From: Pedosphaera sp.
GTDB lineage: Bacteria > Verrucomicrobiota > Verrucomicrobiia > Limisphaerales > AAA164-E04
DNA: 39,449 nucleotides
Reading direction: 5' to 3'
NCBI GenBank assembly: GCA_002690655.1
Contig: NZFL01000016.1
Coordinates: 111,016-150,464 of the forward strand
Position 1 is the first letter of the stretch. The number at the start of each line of letters is the position of its first letter. The notes beneath the pieces are model-generated. The model saw only the letters and a program-made list of their open reading frames with translations, did not search any database and was not told the DNA's origin. The translations under genes were made by a program, and so were the position numbers. Positions 26,276 through 34,735 of the stretch are shown one piece after another.

Positions 26276-26668
26276 TCAATTGAGAACGGTTTGAGAAGAA
26301 CCAGATGCTGCGAGTTGTTGAACTTGCTTCAAAAGTTCTGTTGGACTAAATGGCTTTGTCAGATAGTAAGAAGCCCCAGCCTTTTTCGCCTCTTCAGGGT
26401 CAAGGGTATGACCACGGGCGGTCAATAAGATGACAGGAATCAGCTTCAATACTGGTTTTTTTTTCAGATTCTTGAGCGCTGTCACTCCGTCCATTCCCGG
26501 CATCAACACATCCAAAACAATGACATTAGGCTTTTGCGCCTCCGCCACTTCTAGAGCTTGCACCCCATCCTTTGCTTTTAATATTTCGAAATTCCCCTTT
26601 CTCAAAGTGAACTCAATGAATTTGAGCATGTGCGGCTCGTCATCTGCAATAAGGACTCGATACATCAT
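26276..26668 (-). CDS. Single-domain response regulator (CheY-like)
   Basis: The 130-residue protein is one receiver domain. The acidic pocket ADD (Asp9, Asp10), the phospho-acceptor Asp53 (VLDVLMPGMDG), the switch Thr in LLTARG and Lys in LTKPFSP are all present. It has no output domain, so it should act by protein–protein contact. Its start overlaps the end of the phosphatase gene by four bases (ATGA), which strongly suggests a shared pathway, for example controlling the phosphatase or reporting its state. No histidine kinase of the usual type is adjacent. Confidence 0.93.
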   Translation of the reverse strand: MMYRVLIADDEPHMLKFIEFTLRKGNFEILKAKDGVQALEVAEAQKPNVIVLDVLMPGMDGVTALKNLKKKPVLKLIPVILLTARGHTLDPEEAKKAGASYYLTKPFSPTELLKQVQQLAASGSSQTVLN

Positions 26669-28464
26669 CCGTTCTCCACTAACAAAATAAAGGTTTGATC
26701 ATCCTTCAGTTGATCTTCGCTGGTGGCTCTCAAAAGTTTTTCAAGGGAGGACTGAAATGCGGATGCTTTCTGATCGACACTTCTTACATCCTGAAACCAG
26801 TGAACAAGTCTTTTTTGACCTAATAGTTCGTTACCCACCATTTGTGTTGTCGTCTCTACAATGCCATCGGTGTACATCAGGACCCGCAACCCTTTGGGAA
26901 CATCAATCTCCAATTCTTCCAACTCAGGCCGTTTGACCACACCAAGAGGAAGACCTTCCGGCGAGTGAGATGTTACAGGCATTGTCTCGTCCTTCGAGGT
27001 TAGAAGCAAGGGGCAATGACCTGCGTTACTGATACGCATGGTACGATGCCTTAAATCACAATAAGCGATTTGAGCAGTGATGAACATGTCTACTCCCGAG
27101 AGGTCTTGGAACATGGATCGATTCAATTTACTCATCAACTCAGCAGGATGCTCAAACAATTCAGTTGATGAACGTACAAGGCTTCTAAAAATAGCTGCAA
27201 ATATTGATGCTGGAACACCTTTTCCCATTACGTCCGCAATGACAAGTAATACTTTGTCAGGATCCGTCTCATGGTAAATGACGTCAAAAAAATCGCCACT
27301 GACATTTCTCGAGGTGTTACATTTTCCTGCTATCGTGTATCCCTCTACTTCGGGCCACTTTGATGGAAGCAGCGAGGCTTGAATATCTTGTGCAATTTCG
27401 AGTTCTTTGGAAATTTTACCAAATTCAATTCGCTCTTCCTGTCGAGACACATTGATCAACTGTAATGCCAGAAAGTGAGCGAAGGTATGCATGACATTGG
27501 TTTGAGCCGATGTAAAAGGTTCCTCAGATTCGCTGGACCCCACGCTCAAAACACCGATCATTTCTTCGCCGATGATGATTGGGTGCACTTGAATGAACTT
27601 CGAATTGAACGCGATCAATGGGTCCCCCTCTTCCAATTTTTCCAAATCGGTGTCCCTTAGAATATCCTTGCGAATCACAATACTCTTAGACTCGAGAAAA
27701 TGCTTTGCGTTGTCTGCATTCCAATTAAGCGGTGACTGATCAAGCGAATCTGAGGAATGCGAGTAGGTGCGGATTATGCTCCCATTCTCGTCGCATGTAC
27801 GAAAAAGATAACCATTGGCTCCCATGATTGGAATCAACTGCTTGAGAAGCCTGTCTGCAAAACTTTTGATGTCACCTTGTTTACCAAGCTCAGTACCAAA
27901 TTGAAAAATTGCCGAGAGACTTTCGTAGCATGAAAATAATTCTTCCTGCGTGGAATTCAGCGCCTTGTCGGTTTCATCAAGCTGGCTTTCGATAGTCTTG
28001 AGACGATCCCTCCACTTTTTCTCCTCCTCTTTCAGTTCGCTTGGCAGTGTTCTATTCTTACGCAGAATCAATCGATTTGAATGCGTTCCCCGCAGGTAAT
28101 CGGAGTCGTCCACTAATTGCTGAATGATATAGACACCACGTCCATCCTCACTGCTTTCAGACGGGAGGCTGGGGGAAATAGGCCAACTAAAGCCCTGAGT
28201 GTGGTCATGAACAAGAACCTCCACATAATCCGGACGCACCATGACCTCGATGGCTATCGGATGAGGAGTCTCGTTTTCATCGAGTTCGCAGTGCAGGATG
28301 GCATTATTGACCCCCTCCTGAATGGCTACTCCCCACGCACCACATTCAGTCTGATCGAAGCCATAATTTTCCAAGAATGCCATCACTCGCGCTATCGGTG
28401 TGATGGATGCGTCTACATCGCATTCGAACTGAACGAAAAAGGATGGTAGAACTTCGCGACGCAT
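26665..28464 (-). CDS. HATPase–GAF–PP2C fusion: anti-sigma-factor kinase and RsbU-type phosphatase
   Basis: From the ATG at 28464 the product has 599 residues. Residues ~1–130 are an RsbW/SpoIIAB-like HATPase (QEGVNNAILHCE N-box, DGRGVYIIQQLVDD G-box). A coiled-coil linker (~130–185, KTIESQLDETDKALNSTQEE) leads to a GAF sensor domain (~190–345). The C-terminal ~230 residues are a SpoIIE/RsbU PP2C phosphatase with metal-binding VSGDFFDV, VIADVMGKGVPAS, NAGHCPLLL and LMYTDGIVETT. Such proteins set the phosphorylation of a STAS antagonist, here encoded immediately upstream. I chose 28464 because AAGGA sits eight bases before it; an ATG at 28473 is also possible, and the frame stays open to 28593. 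No sigma factor is nearby. It overlaps the receiver gene by four bases. Confidence 0.9.
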   Translation of the reverse strand: MRREVLPSFFVQFECDVDASITPIARVMAFLENYGFDQTECGAWGVAIQEGVNNAILHCELDENETPHPIAIEVMVRPDYVEVLVHDHTQGFSWPISPSLPSESSEDGRGVYIIQQLVDDSDYLRGTHSNRLILRKNRTLPSELKEEEKKWRDRLKTIESQLDETDKALNSTQEELFSCYESLSAIFQFGTELGKQGDIKSFADRLLKQLIPIMGANGYLFRTCDENGSIIRTYSHSSDSLDQSPLNWNADNAKHFLESKSIVIRKDILRDTDLEKLEEGDPLIAFNSKFIQVHPIIIGEEMIGVLSVGSSESEEPFTSAQTNVMHTFAHFLALQLINVSRQEERIEFGKISKELEIAQDIQASLLPSKWPEVEGYTIAGKCNTSRNVSGDFFDVIYHETDPDKVLLVIADVMGKGVPASIFAAIFRSLVRSSTELFEHPAELMSKLNRSMFQDLSGVDMFITAQIAYCDLRHRTMRISNAGHCPLLLTSKDETMPVTSHSPEGLPLGVVKRPELEELEIDVPKGLRVLMYTDGIVETTTQMVGNELLGQKRLVHWFQDVRSVDQKASAFQSSLEKLLRATSEDQLKDDQTFILLVENG

Positions 28465-28487
28465 CGATGACATCCTTGTGATAAAAA

Positions 28488-28790
28488 CTACTGCCTGGTG
28501 ATTTCCAGGAGTCGGTGAAGTCGAGTCAGTTCCAAAACTTGTTCGACTATTGGTGTCGGGTTCATGATACGAACCAACCCGTTCTGCTGACACATGACCT
28601 TGTGAAGGGCAATAAGCGTTCCGAGGCCGCTGCTGTCAAGGATGCGGACGTCGGACATATCTATATCCAAGGCTCGATGCCCCGGACGAATACAACGGCG
28701 AACATCATCTTTGACAGCAGCGGCATTGGCAGAGGTAAGTTCTTTGATCCCCAAGACGAGAATGCGTTCGCTAGTTGATTCAAAGTCCAT
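28488..28790 (-). CDS. STAS-domain anti-sigma factor antagonist (SpoIIAA/RsbV-like)
   Basis: The 100-residue protein is a single STAS domain: ALDIDMSDVRILDSSGLGTLIALH contains the conserved phosphorylatable Ser in DSSG (Ser53/54), and the last helix is VEQVLELTRLHRLLEI. In partner switching, the unphosphorylated antagonist binds an RsbW-like kinase and frees its target. It is the first gene of a minus-strand run with the HATPase–PP2C fusion starting 24 bases after its stop, then the receiver. The upstream ~150 bases are shared with the divergent glpF gene. Confidence 0.93.
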   Translation of the reverse strand: MDFESTSERILVLGIKELTSANAAAVKDDVRRCIRPGHRALDIDMSDVRILDSSGLGTLIALHKVMCQQNGLVRIMNPTPIVEQVLELTRLHRLLEITRQ

Positions 28791-28943
28791 ATTGGTTGCG
28801 GGTGAAAGGCCAATCCATGTCTGTGATCATTCTTTAACAAATAGATGTGATGGTCAAAGCCAATTGTTTATTGAACATGAATTGTGAGTTTAACATTAGG
28901 GCTTGCCTAGCAAGGAGTGCAACTCTAGATTTTGATATCCTTT

Positions 28944-29693
28944 ATGTCTCCTTTTTCCGCAGAAATCATTGGAACGATGATCCTTGTCCTGCTGGGCAAT
29001 GGCGTCGTAGCTGGCGTGGTCCTCAATAAAACCAAAAGCAATGATGCAGGCTGGATGGTCATCACCGCAGGCTGGGGAATGGCGGTGACCATGGCTGTTT
29101 ATCTCGTGGGAGCAATCAGTGGGGCCCACCTGAATCCGGCGATAACGATTTCGCTGGCCATGATTGGCCACGGAGATTTCGGTTGGAGCCAAGTTCCTGG
29201 CTACATTCTGGCCCAGATAATTGGCGCAATTCTGGGCTCTATCCTTGTATGGCTGACCTACTTGCCACACTGGAAAGAGACTAGTGATCAAAAAGCCAAA
29301 CTTGCCGTTTTCAGCACAGCACCGGCGATCAGGGACAAGCCCAAGAATCTGATCGCGGAAATCATTGGCACTTTTGTTCTGGTCCTCGGAGTTTTGACAA
29401 TTTTAAGACCCGAAAATCTTGTTCCCGGATCAGGCTTCGACAGAGGGTTTGGGCCCCTCCTGGTAGGGCTCCTCGTTCTATCAATAGGCCTCTCATTGGG
29501 TGGTCCTACTGGATACGCGATTAATCCGGCTCGGGATTTGGGCCCCCGTATTGCGCACGCCATTTTGCCCATTCACGGCAAAGGCGACAGCGATTGGTCT
29601 TATGCCTGGGTGCCCATTGTGGGCCCTGTCATAGGAGGGGCAATTGCAGCTTTCGTTTTCAAATGGCTTTGGACTATCACTCCAACCCCATAA
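28944..29693 (+). CDS. glpF: Aquaglyceroporin / glycerol facilitator (MIP family)
   Basis: The 249-residue inner-membrane channel has six membrane spans and two half-helices. The two NPA signatures are NPAITI (Asn64) and NPARD near 200; the Asp after NPAR marks the glycerol-conducting subgroup rather than pure water channels. Spans include [19 protein letters not shown] and [18 protein letters not shown], which show the internal duplication of the family. The start at ATG 28944 gives the normal N-terminus; a TTG at 28932 would add four residues. Glycerol kinase follows after 17 bases, so uptake and trapping of glycerol are coupled. No glpD or glpR is in the window. Confidence 0.94.
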   Translation: MSPFSAEIIGTMILVLLGNGVVAGVVLNKTKSNDAGWMVITAGWGMAVTMAVYLVGAISGAHLNPAITISLAMIGHGDFGWSQVPGYILAQIIGAILGSILVWLTYLPHWKETSDQKAKLAVFSTAPAIRDKPKNLIAEIIGTFVLVLGVLTILRPENLVPGSGFDRGFGPLLVGLLVLSIGLSLGGPTGYAINPARDLGPRIAHAILPIHGKGDSDWSYAWVPIVGPVIGGAIAAFVFKWLWTITPTP

Positions 29694-29710
29694 AGCTCAA
29701 CAAGCATCTC

Positions 29711-31195
29711 ATGAAATATATTTTAGCTCTTGATCAGGGAACAACCAGTTCTCGCGCCATCGTATTTGATAACAAAGGAAGTATAATTTCTGTTGCTCAA
29801 AAAGAATTTGAGCAAATTTATCCAAAGCCAGGCTGGGTCGAACACGATCCCTCGGAGATCTGGAGCAGCCAACTGCAAGTCGCAAAGCGTGCTATCAAAA
29901 AAGCGCAACTCAAACCCAGCGACATCAAGGGAATCGGTATCACCAATCAAAGAGAGACTACCATCGTTTGGGACCGTCAAACCGGAGAACCGATCTATAA
30001 TGCGATCGTGTGGCAAGACCGGCGCACTTCAAAGTTCTGTGATGAACTGAGAGACGCAGGGCTATCGGATATGATCAAGAAACAAACCGGCTTGGTTCTG
30101 GATGCCTATTTTTCAGGAACGAAGATTCGGTGGATCCTGAATAATGTGCGCGGAGCGAAAAAATTAGCTAGGGATGGAAGGTTGGCTTTTGGAACTGTGG
30201 ATAGCTGGTTGCTCTGGAAACTCTCGAACGGGGAGGAACATATTACAGATCCCACGAACGCTTGCCGAACATTACTTTACAATCTGAAGAAAGGTGACTG
30301 GGACGATCCATTACTGGACTTGTTCAATGTGCCTCGAAGCTTGCTGCCAGACATCAAATCTTCAAGTGAAGTCTATTTTGAAACAACCGCTCTCGGAGGA
30401 AAAATACCTGTCGCGGGCATCGCAGGCGATCAGCAAGCAGCCTTATTTGGTCAGGCCTGCACCTCCCCGGGTATGGTGAAAAACACCTATGGTACGGGCT
30501 GTTTTATGCTGATGCAGACCGGGACACGCCCGAAGACCTCCAAGAACAACCTTCTTTCCACGGTGGCTTGGAAGATTGGTAACAAGACAGAATACGCTCT
30601 GGAGGGAAGCATCTTTATTGCGGGAGCGGTGACTCAATGGCTAAGAGACGGGCTTGGGCTAATCCGTAAATCCGCAGACATAGAGGCTCTGGCTCAAACA
30701 GTGGACGACAATGGAGGTGTCTATTTTGTTCCTGCTTTTGCAGGCCTTGGTGCCCCTCATTGGGACCAATATGCAAGGGGAACCATGGTAGGGCTGACTC
30801 GAGGCAGTAATGCGGGGCACATAGCCCGCGCAGCTCTGGAAGGAATTGCCTACCAGGTTGCTGATGTAGTTAAGGCCATGGAGAAAGATGCCGGGCTCAA
30901 ACTCAAGGAACTCCGTGTCGACGGTGGCGCTTCTTTAAACAATTTACTCATGCAGTTTCAATCGAATCTGCTTGGTGTTCCGGTCCTTCGGCCCAAAGTT
31001 TCCGAAACCACCGCTTTGGGTGCTGCCTATCTCGCAGGGCTTGCCGTTGGTTATTGGAAAGACAAGGAAGATATCGCTGTTCAGTGGCAGGTAGACACGC
31101 AATTCGACCCAAAGATGAATCTCAAACAAGTGAAGAAACTAACGCTCGGGTGGCAAAAAGCACTTGGACGCTCGAAAGACTGGCTTGCCAGCTAA
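29711..31195 (+). CDS. glpK: Glycerol kinase
   Basis: The 494-residue FGGY-family kinase phosphorylates glycerol to sn-glycerol 3-phosphate with ATP in the cytoplasm. Diagnostic segments are [16 protein letters not shown] at the start, [14 protein letters not shown], the WQDRRTS block (~95–101), [15 protein letters not shown], the [10 protein letters not shown] phosphate-binding loop, [11 protein letters not shown] and [15 protein letters not shown]. The length is that of E. coli GlpK. The frame is open upstream of 29711, but that part is antisense-like and overlaps glpF, so the ATG giving MKYILALDQ is chosen. It is the second gene of glpF–glpK and is followed within a few bases by the YHYH pseudogene. 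Confidence 0.97.
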   Translation: MKYILALDQGTTSSRAIVFDNKGSIISVAQKEFEQIYPKPGWVEHDPSEIWSSQLQVAKRAIKKAQLKPSDIKGIGITNQRETTIVWDRQTGEPIYNAIVWQDRRTSKFCDELRDAGLSDMIKKQTGLVLDAYFSGTKIRWILNNVRGAKKLARDGRLAFGTVDSWLLWKLSNGEEHITDPTNACRTLLYNLKKGDWDDPLLDLFNVPRSLLPDIKSSSEVYFETTALGGKIPVAGIAGDQQAALFGQACTSPGMVKNTYGTGCFMLMQTGTRPKTSKNNLLSTVAWKIGNKTEYALEGSIFIAGAVTQWLRDGLGLIRKSADIEALAQTVDDNGGVYFVPAFAGLGAPHWDQYARGTMVGLTRGSNAGHIARAALEGIAYQVADVVKAMEKDAGLKLKELRVDGGASLNNLLMQFQSNLLGVPVLRPKVSETTALGAAYLAGLAVGYWKDKEDIAVQWQVDTQFDPKMNLKQVKKLTLGWQKALGRSKDWLAS

Positions 31196-31198
31196 TCC

Positions 31199-31790
31199 AT
31201 AACACAAATTCAAAGTGTAACCTGGGCAATAAGCAACAACGGCATACTGTTTGATCCAGGAACGGCCGAATATTGGCGTGGTAAGCGGCAAGGAATTTGG
31301 AACTATGAAGCGCTCGGCGGAAAGTTGAACTTGGGGTTAGATTGCAATAGCGCGCGTGCAGGCGAGTGGAGCCTGTCTTTACCATGGTCTTCCTACGGCC
31401 CTTCGCGGCCCATTTTACTGGAAAAGCCCGGAATGTACATGCTGGATTGGGCTGCAGATGATTTCCCGATTTACAGGCCCCGTGCTCGTGGAGAGGCTGA
31501 CAATGCGAATGGTTCCTTGCGAAAAATGAGATCTTCATACTCTCTCAAGCAAGGGTTTCGCTCAAAAGAGCCTCGACGAAAATTTGACGGTACGTTTACA
31601 GCAGGCTACGCCTACAAATCTTGGCTGGGGTGATCTTGATGTATATGGAGGGCGTCATGGAGTGTCTCCTGAATTTCCTGCAGTTACTTACTATTTTTTT
31701 GACAGAAGATTACCCATTCGTTCGAAGCACGTTCAAAGGACAAATCGACCCAAGCTTTCAACACCGCGTGGAAAGGACAGGCATGCGAAA
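31199..31790 (+). pseudogene. YHYH-domain protein pseudogene
   Basis: Three reading frames together spell a YHYH-family protein that lacks its N-terminus. Frame 1 gives ISNNGILFDPGTAEYW, IWNYEALGG and LNLGLDCNSA. A two-base loss near 31355 shifts the frame to VQASGACLYHGLPTAL, in which the name-giving YHYH is degraded to CLYH. Frame 1 returns with DWAADDFPIY, RSSYSLKQGF and KFDGTFTAGY and ends at a TGA (31631–31633). A second frame continues GDLDVYGGRHGVSPEFP and YYFF, and a third gives TEDYPFVRSTFKGQIDPSFQ. The order matches the intact family (FDPGTAE, GWAADGFPIY, GDLDECNGRFGVTPEFP, DDYPFIPRCFKG). Intact members are exported proteins of unknown function. Four frame changes and a missing start show a dead gene. 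Confidence 0.85.
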
Positions 31791-32023
31791 CGGTCCACAT
31801 CCTGGATGCAAAAGAGAAAAACCTGGTCCAAATTCCAGAAAACCAAGGCCTGTATTACCCAACAGATAAGCTTTTAAAGGAGGGGGATTTTAGCATCGCA
31901 TTGAGTTCTTTTGAGGTTTATGCAATAGGTTGCTGCCATCGACGAAGCACACAAAACCTTGAAAAGCCGATCCCTCAGGTTTTGATTCGCATATCACAAC
32001 CATTTGGAATAAGGTTCTCCTGA
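31766..32023 (+). pseudogene. 3' remnant of an unrecognised gene
   Basis: A start-less frame runs from the end of the YHYH pseudogene to a TGA that overlaps the next gene's ATG (TGATG at 32021–32025). It reads WKGQACETVHILDAKEKNL, then GLYYPTDKLLKEGDF, then ALSSFEVYAIG. This looks like the C-terminal β-domain of a carbohydrate-active or other exported enzyme, but I cannot name the family. The tail beyond ~31960 looks random. It is probably what is left of a second lost gene. Confidence 0.4.
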
Positions 32024-33048
32024 TGGATCAGAAGATCAAAGTGGCTGTCATAGGGACGGGAGCCCTGGGGAAACATCATGCCCGCATTTATGCCGAACTG
32101 GCAAAAGAGGGCTTGATTGAATGCGTCGGGGTGTATGATCAAAATATTTTGGCGGCGAAAGAAGTCGCAAGCCAGCATCGTATCCCCTTGTTACAAACAA
32201 TGGAGGAAGCCACAGAATCGGCCCAAGCGCTGAGCGTAGTGACCCCAACAATCACCCACTTTTCAATTGCCAGTGGATTATTGGAGAAAGGTAAGCATTT
32301 ACTGGTCGAAAAACCGATGACTGATAACACCGAACAGGCAAAACGTCTGGTGGAGCTAGCTCGTGATAACAATTGTGTGCTTCAGATTGGTCATGTGGAG
32401 CGCTTCAACCCTGTATTCACTTATCTCAATGCCTCTGCGAAAGAGCCCAAGTTCATTGAAACACACCGTCTAAGCCCATACCCAGCCCGCAGCACCGACA
32501 TAGGAGTTGTTTTGGACCTGATGATTCATGATCTGGATATCGTACTGGCATTTGTCAAATCAAATGTAGTCCAAGTTGATTCTGCGGGTGTTTCAGTTCT
32601 GAGTAAATCAGCGGACATCGCAAATGCACGATTGAAATTTGCTAATGGATGTGTGGCGAACTTAACCGTCAGCCGCATAAGCCCTGAACGCATGCGCAAG
32701 ATAAGGGTCTTCAGCGGTGGGAAGGAGGCAAGTTACATCTCACTGGATTACCAGAAGCAGGAAGGTTTCATTTACCGGGTGGCAAGTGGAGGTGAAACAC
32801 CTTCAAGTTTCTGGACTCAGTTACTGGCATCGCGCAAAAAGGATTTCAAGGTTGTCAGCGAATTTGCAGGCAAAAAAATTGTACGTGAACCAGTTCCCAT
32901 AAATAAGGAAGAGCCCTTAAGATTGGAAATCAAACATTTTACCGAGTGCATACGCGCGAAAAGAGAACCAGCCGTCAGCGGCGCCTCTGCCAAACAAGCT
33001 CTGGACCTAGCCCTGGAGATCACCAGGCAAATCCAGGCTGCTTCGTGA
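32023..33048 (+). CDS. Gfo/Idh/MocA oxidoreductase, UDP-GlcNAc 3-dehydrogenase-like
   Basis: The 341-residue NAD(P)-dependent dehydrogenase has an N-terminal Rossmann fold (VIGTGALGKHHARIYAEL, residues ~9–27), the EKP loop (LLVEKPMTDN, ~97) and the catalytic-domain motif DLMIHDLDIVL (~165). The GHVERFNPVF block (~120) and the general pattern are those of the group that oxidises the 3-OH of UDP-GlcNAc (GnnA type) and sits with lpx genes in many Gram-negative bacteria, so a role in amide-linked lipid A precursors is likely. No lpx gene is in the window, and no GnnB aminotransferase is adjacent. It begins right after the decay patch and stands alone ahead of rimO (70-base gap). Confidence 0.85.
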   Translation: MDQKIKVAVIGTGALGKHHARIYAELAKEGLIECVGVYDQNILAAKEVASQHRIPLLQTMEEATESAQALSVVTPTITHFSIASGLLEKGKHLLVEKPMTDNTEQAKRLVELARDNNCVLQIGHVERFNPVFTYLNASAKEPKFIETHRLSPYPARSTDIGVVLDLMIHDLDIVLAFVKSNVVQVDSAGVSVLSKSADIANARLKFANGCVANLTVSRISPERMRKIRVFSGGKEASYISLDYQKQEGFIYRVASGGETPSSFWTQLLASRKKDFKVVSEFAGKKIVREPVPINKEEPLRLEIKHFTECIRAKREPAVSGASAKQALDLALEITRQIQAAS

Positions 33049-33118
33049 TTGTAAAATGATTCATTTCTCACATTGGTGTGGTTGCCATTCGATCAATGCT
33101 TCGGCATAGTCTTTCCAA

Positions 33119-34720
33119 GTGAGCATTAAGGAAAAAAATACTTCGCCTATCTCGGTTGGCATGATTTCGTTAGGATGCGCCAAAAATCTGGTGGATTCAG
33201 AGATCATGCTCGGACACCTCATGCAGGCAGGGATGACCATCACAAACAACGCAGATGATGCTGACGTTGTCGTTGTCAATACCTGTTCATTCATCGACAG
33301 CGCACAGGAAGAAAGTGTGGACACCATTCTCGAATCATCCGAGCTTAGCAAAGCAAAACATCTGGGCCAGGGATTAATCGTGGCAGGATGTCTTACCCAG
33401 CGCTACCGAAAAGAACTCCCTGAGCTCTTGCCTGAGGTGGATGTCTTCATGGGAATTGATCAAGTGGATCAGATACCGGAATTCGTGCGTCAAGCTCACA
33501 AACATCGCGAAAAAAAAATAAGCCATGAAGAGAATGCCGGGAAGAGTAGTGACGATGCGGCAACAAATGAAAGCGAAGAGATGCTCCCCGTTCTGGATGT
33601 CACTGCAAGACCAAATTACATTCCAGATTACACAACTCCACGTTTTCGACTGACACCCCAGCACTTTGCTTATTTGAAGATTGCCGAGGGATGCAATCAC
33701 CCATGCAGTTTTTGTATTATCCCGCGCATGCGGGGCTCTCACAGAAGCCGCCAGCCTGAGGATATTGTTCAGGAAGCAAAAGCCATGGTTCGTGATGGGA
33801 TCAAGGAAATTAACCTGATTTCTCAGGATTCCACCTATTACGGCATGGATCTTAGAGAAAATCACAAGCGAAACATTGCATCACCCCAAAAGTTCAAGGA
33901 AGCCTCCGAAGCACTCCCTGAAGATGCCTCAACACTTTCCTCCCTGCTGAGACAACTGAATGCGATCGAGGGTGATTTCTGGATTCGTATTCTTTACACC
34001 CACCCGGCTCACTGGACTGACGAATTGATCCAAACCATCGCCAAATGCAAAAAAGTAGCCAAATATGTTGATATCCCACTTCAACACATTCACTCAACCA
34101 TGCTTGAGCGCATGCGTCGCGAAACCAGTCGCGAATACATTGAGGAACTGATCCAACGTATTCGTGAGGGAATACCAAATATCGCCATTCGTACCACTTT
34201 CATTGTCGGTTTTCCTGGAGAGACCGAGGGAGCATTTGAATCTTTAAAAACATTTATTCAGGATACACGCTTTGAACGGCTGGGGGTTTTTACCTATTCT
34301 CATGAAGAAGGCACTCGCGCGGGCGACATGGCCAATCAAATCCCCATTGAAGTCAAAGAAGCTCGTAAATCCAGGGCCATGGAAACTCAGCTGGAGGTTT
34401 CGAGAGAACTTGCCTCTGCTCAGGTCGGTAAGATGATGCGAGTCTTGGTTGAAGGGCCTGCTGACGCGGCGGCGATTGAAGAATCAAACATTCGATCCTG
34501 GGAACATGGCCTGCTGCGTTCCAAATCTGAAAAATCAGCTATCTCTCTGGACACTTCAACCTCGTGGTCCATTGCCCGCGGCGAAGCAGATGCACCCGAT
34601 ATTGATGGTCGTATTTATATTCAGGGCAGACTGATGCCGCACCAATTCCATGTGGTTCAAATCACAGGCTTCACTGATTACGATTTGATCGCGGAGCCAG
34701 TAGCAGAATCAGAGAAATAA
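33119..34720 (+). CDS. rimO: Ribosomal protein S12 methylthiotransferase
   Basis: RimO adds a methylthio group to an Asp of ribosomal protein S12 using two [4Fe–4S] clusters and SAM. The N-terminal UPF0004 domain has its three cysteines, Cys20 (MISLGCAKN), Cys56 (VVNTCSF) and Cys91 (VAGCLTQR). The radical-SAM motif is Cys192-x3-Cys196-x2-Cys199 (GCNHPCSFC), and the IPRMRGSHRSR block that follows is typical. The TRAM domain ends the protein. At 533 residues it is ~90 longer than usual: an acidic insert lies between the two domains (~133–158), another near 250–275 and a third before the TRAM end (~445–480). The start is GTG at 33119, which gives a complete first β-strand; the next ATG would cut it. 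Confidence 0.96.
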   Translation: MSIKEKNTSPISVGMISLGCAKNLVDSEIMLGHLMQAGMTITNNADDADVVVVNTCSFIDSAQEESVDTILESSELSKAKHLGQGLIVAGCLTQRYRKELPELLPEVDVFMGIDQVDQIPEFVRQAHKHREKKISHEENAGKSSDDAATNESEEMLPVLDVTARPNYIPDYTTPRFRLTPQHFAYLKIAEGCNHPCSFCIIPRMRGSHRSRQPEDIVQEAKAMVRDGIKEINLISQDSTYYGMDLRENHKRNIASPQKFKEASEALPEDASTLSSLLRQLNAIEGDFWIRILYTHPAHWTDELIQTIAKCKKVAKYVDIPLQHIHSTMLERMRRETSREYIEELIQRIREGIPNIAIRTTFIVGFPGETEGAFESLKTFIQDTRFERLGVFTYSHEEGTRAGDMANQIPIEVKEARKSRAMETQLEVSRELASAQVGKMMRVLVEGPADAAAIEESNIRSWEHGLLRSKSEKSAISLDTSTSWSIARGEADAPDIDGRIYIQGRLMPHQFHVVQITGFTDYDLIAEPVAESEK

Positions 34721-34735
34721 TTTTTGAAGATCGTT

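Noticed and set aside
28465-28593. Upstream extension of the HATPase–PP2C gene
   Set aside because: It overlaps the STAS gene, and a good ribosome binding site serves the downstream ATG.
29594-29710. Upstream extension of glpK
   Set aside because: It overlaps the 3' end of glpF and adds residues without family likeness; ATG 29711 gives the standard start.
31325-31877. Three overlapping short ORFs after glpK as separate genes
   Set aside because: They are successive frames of one YHYH pseudogene and a gene remnant.
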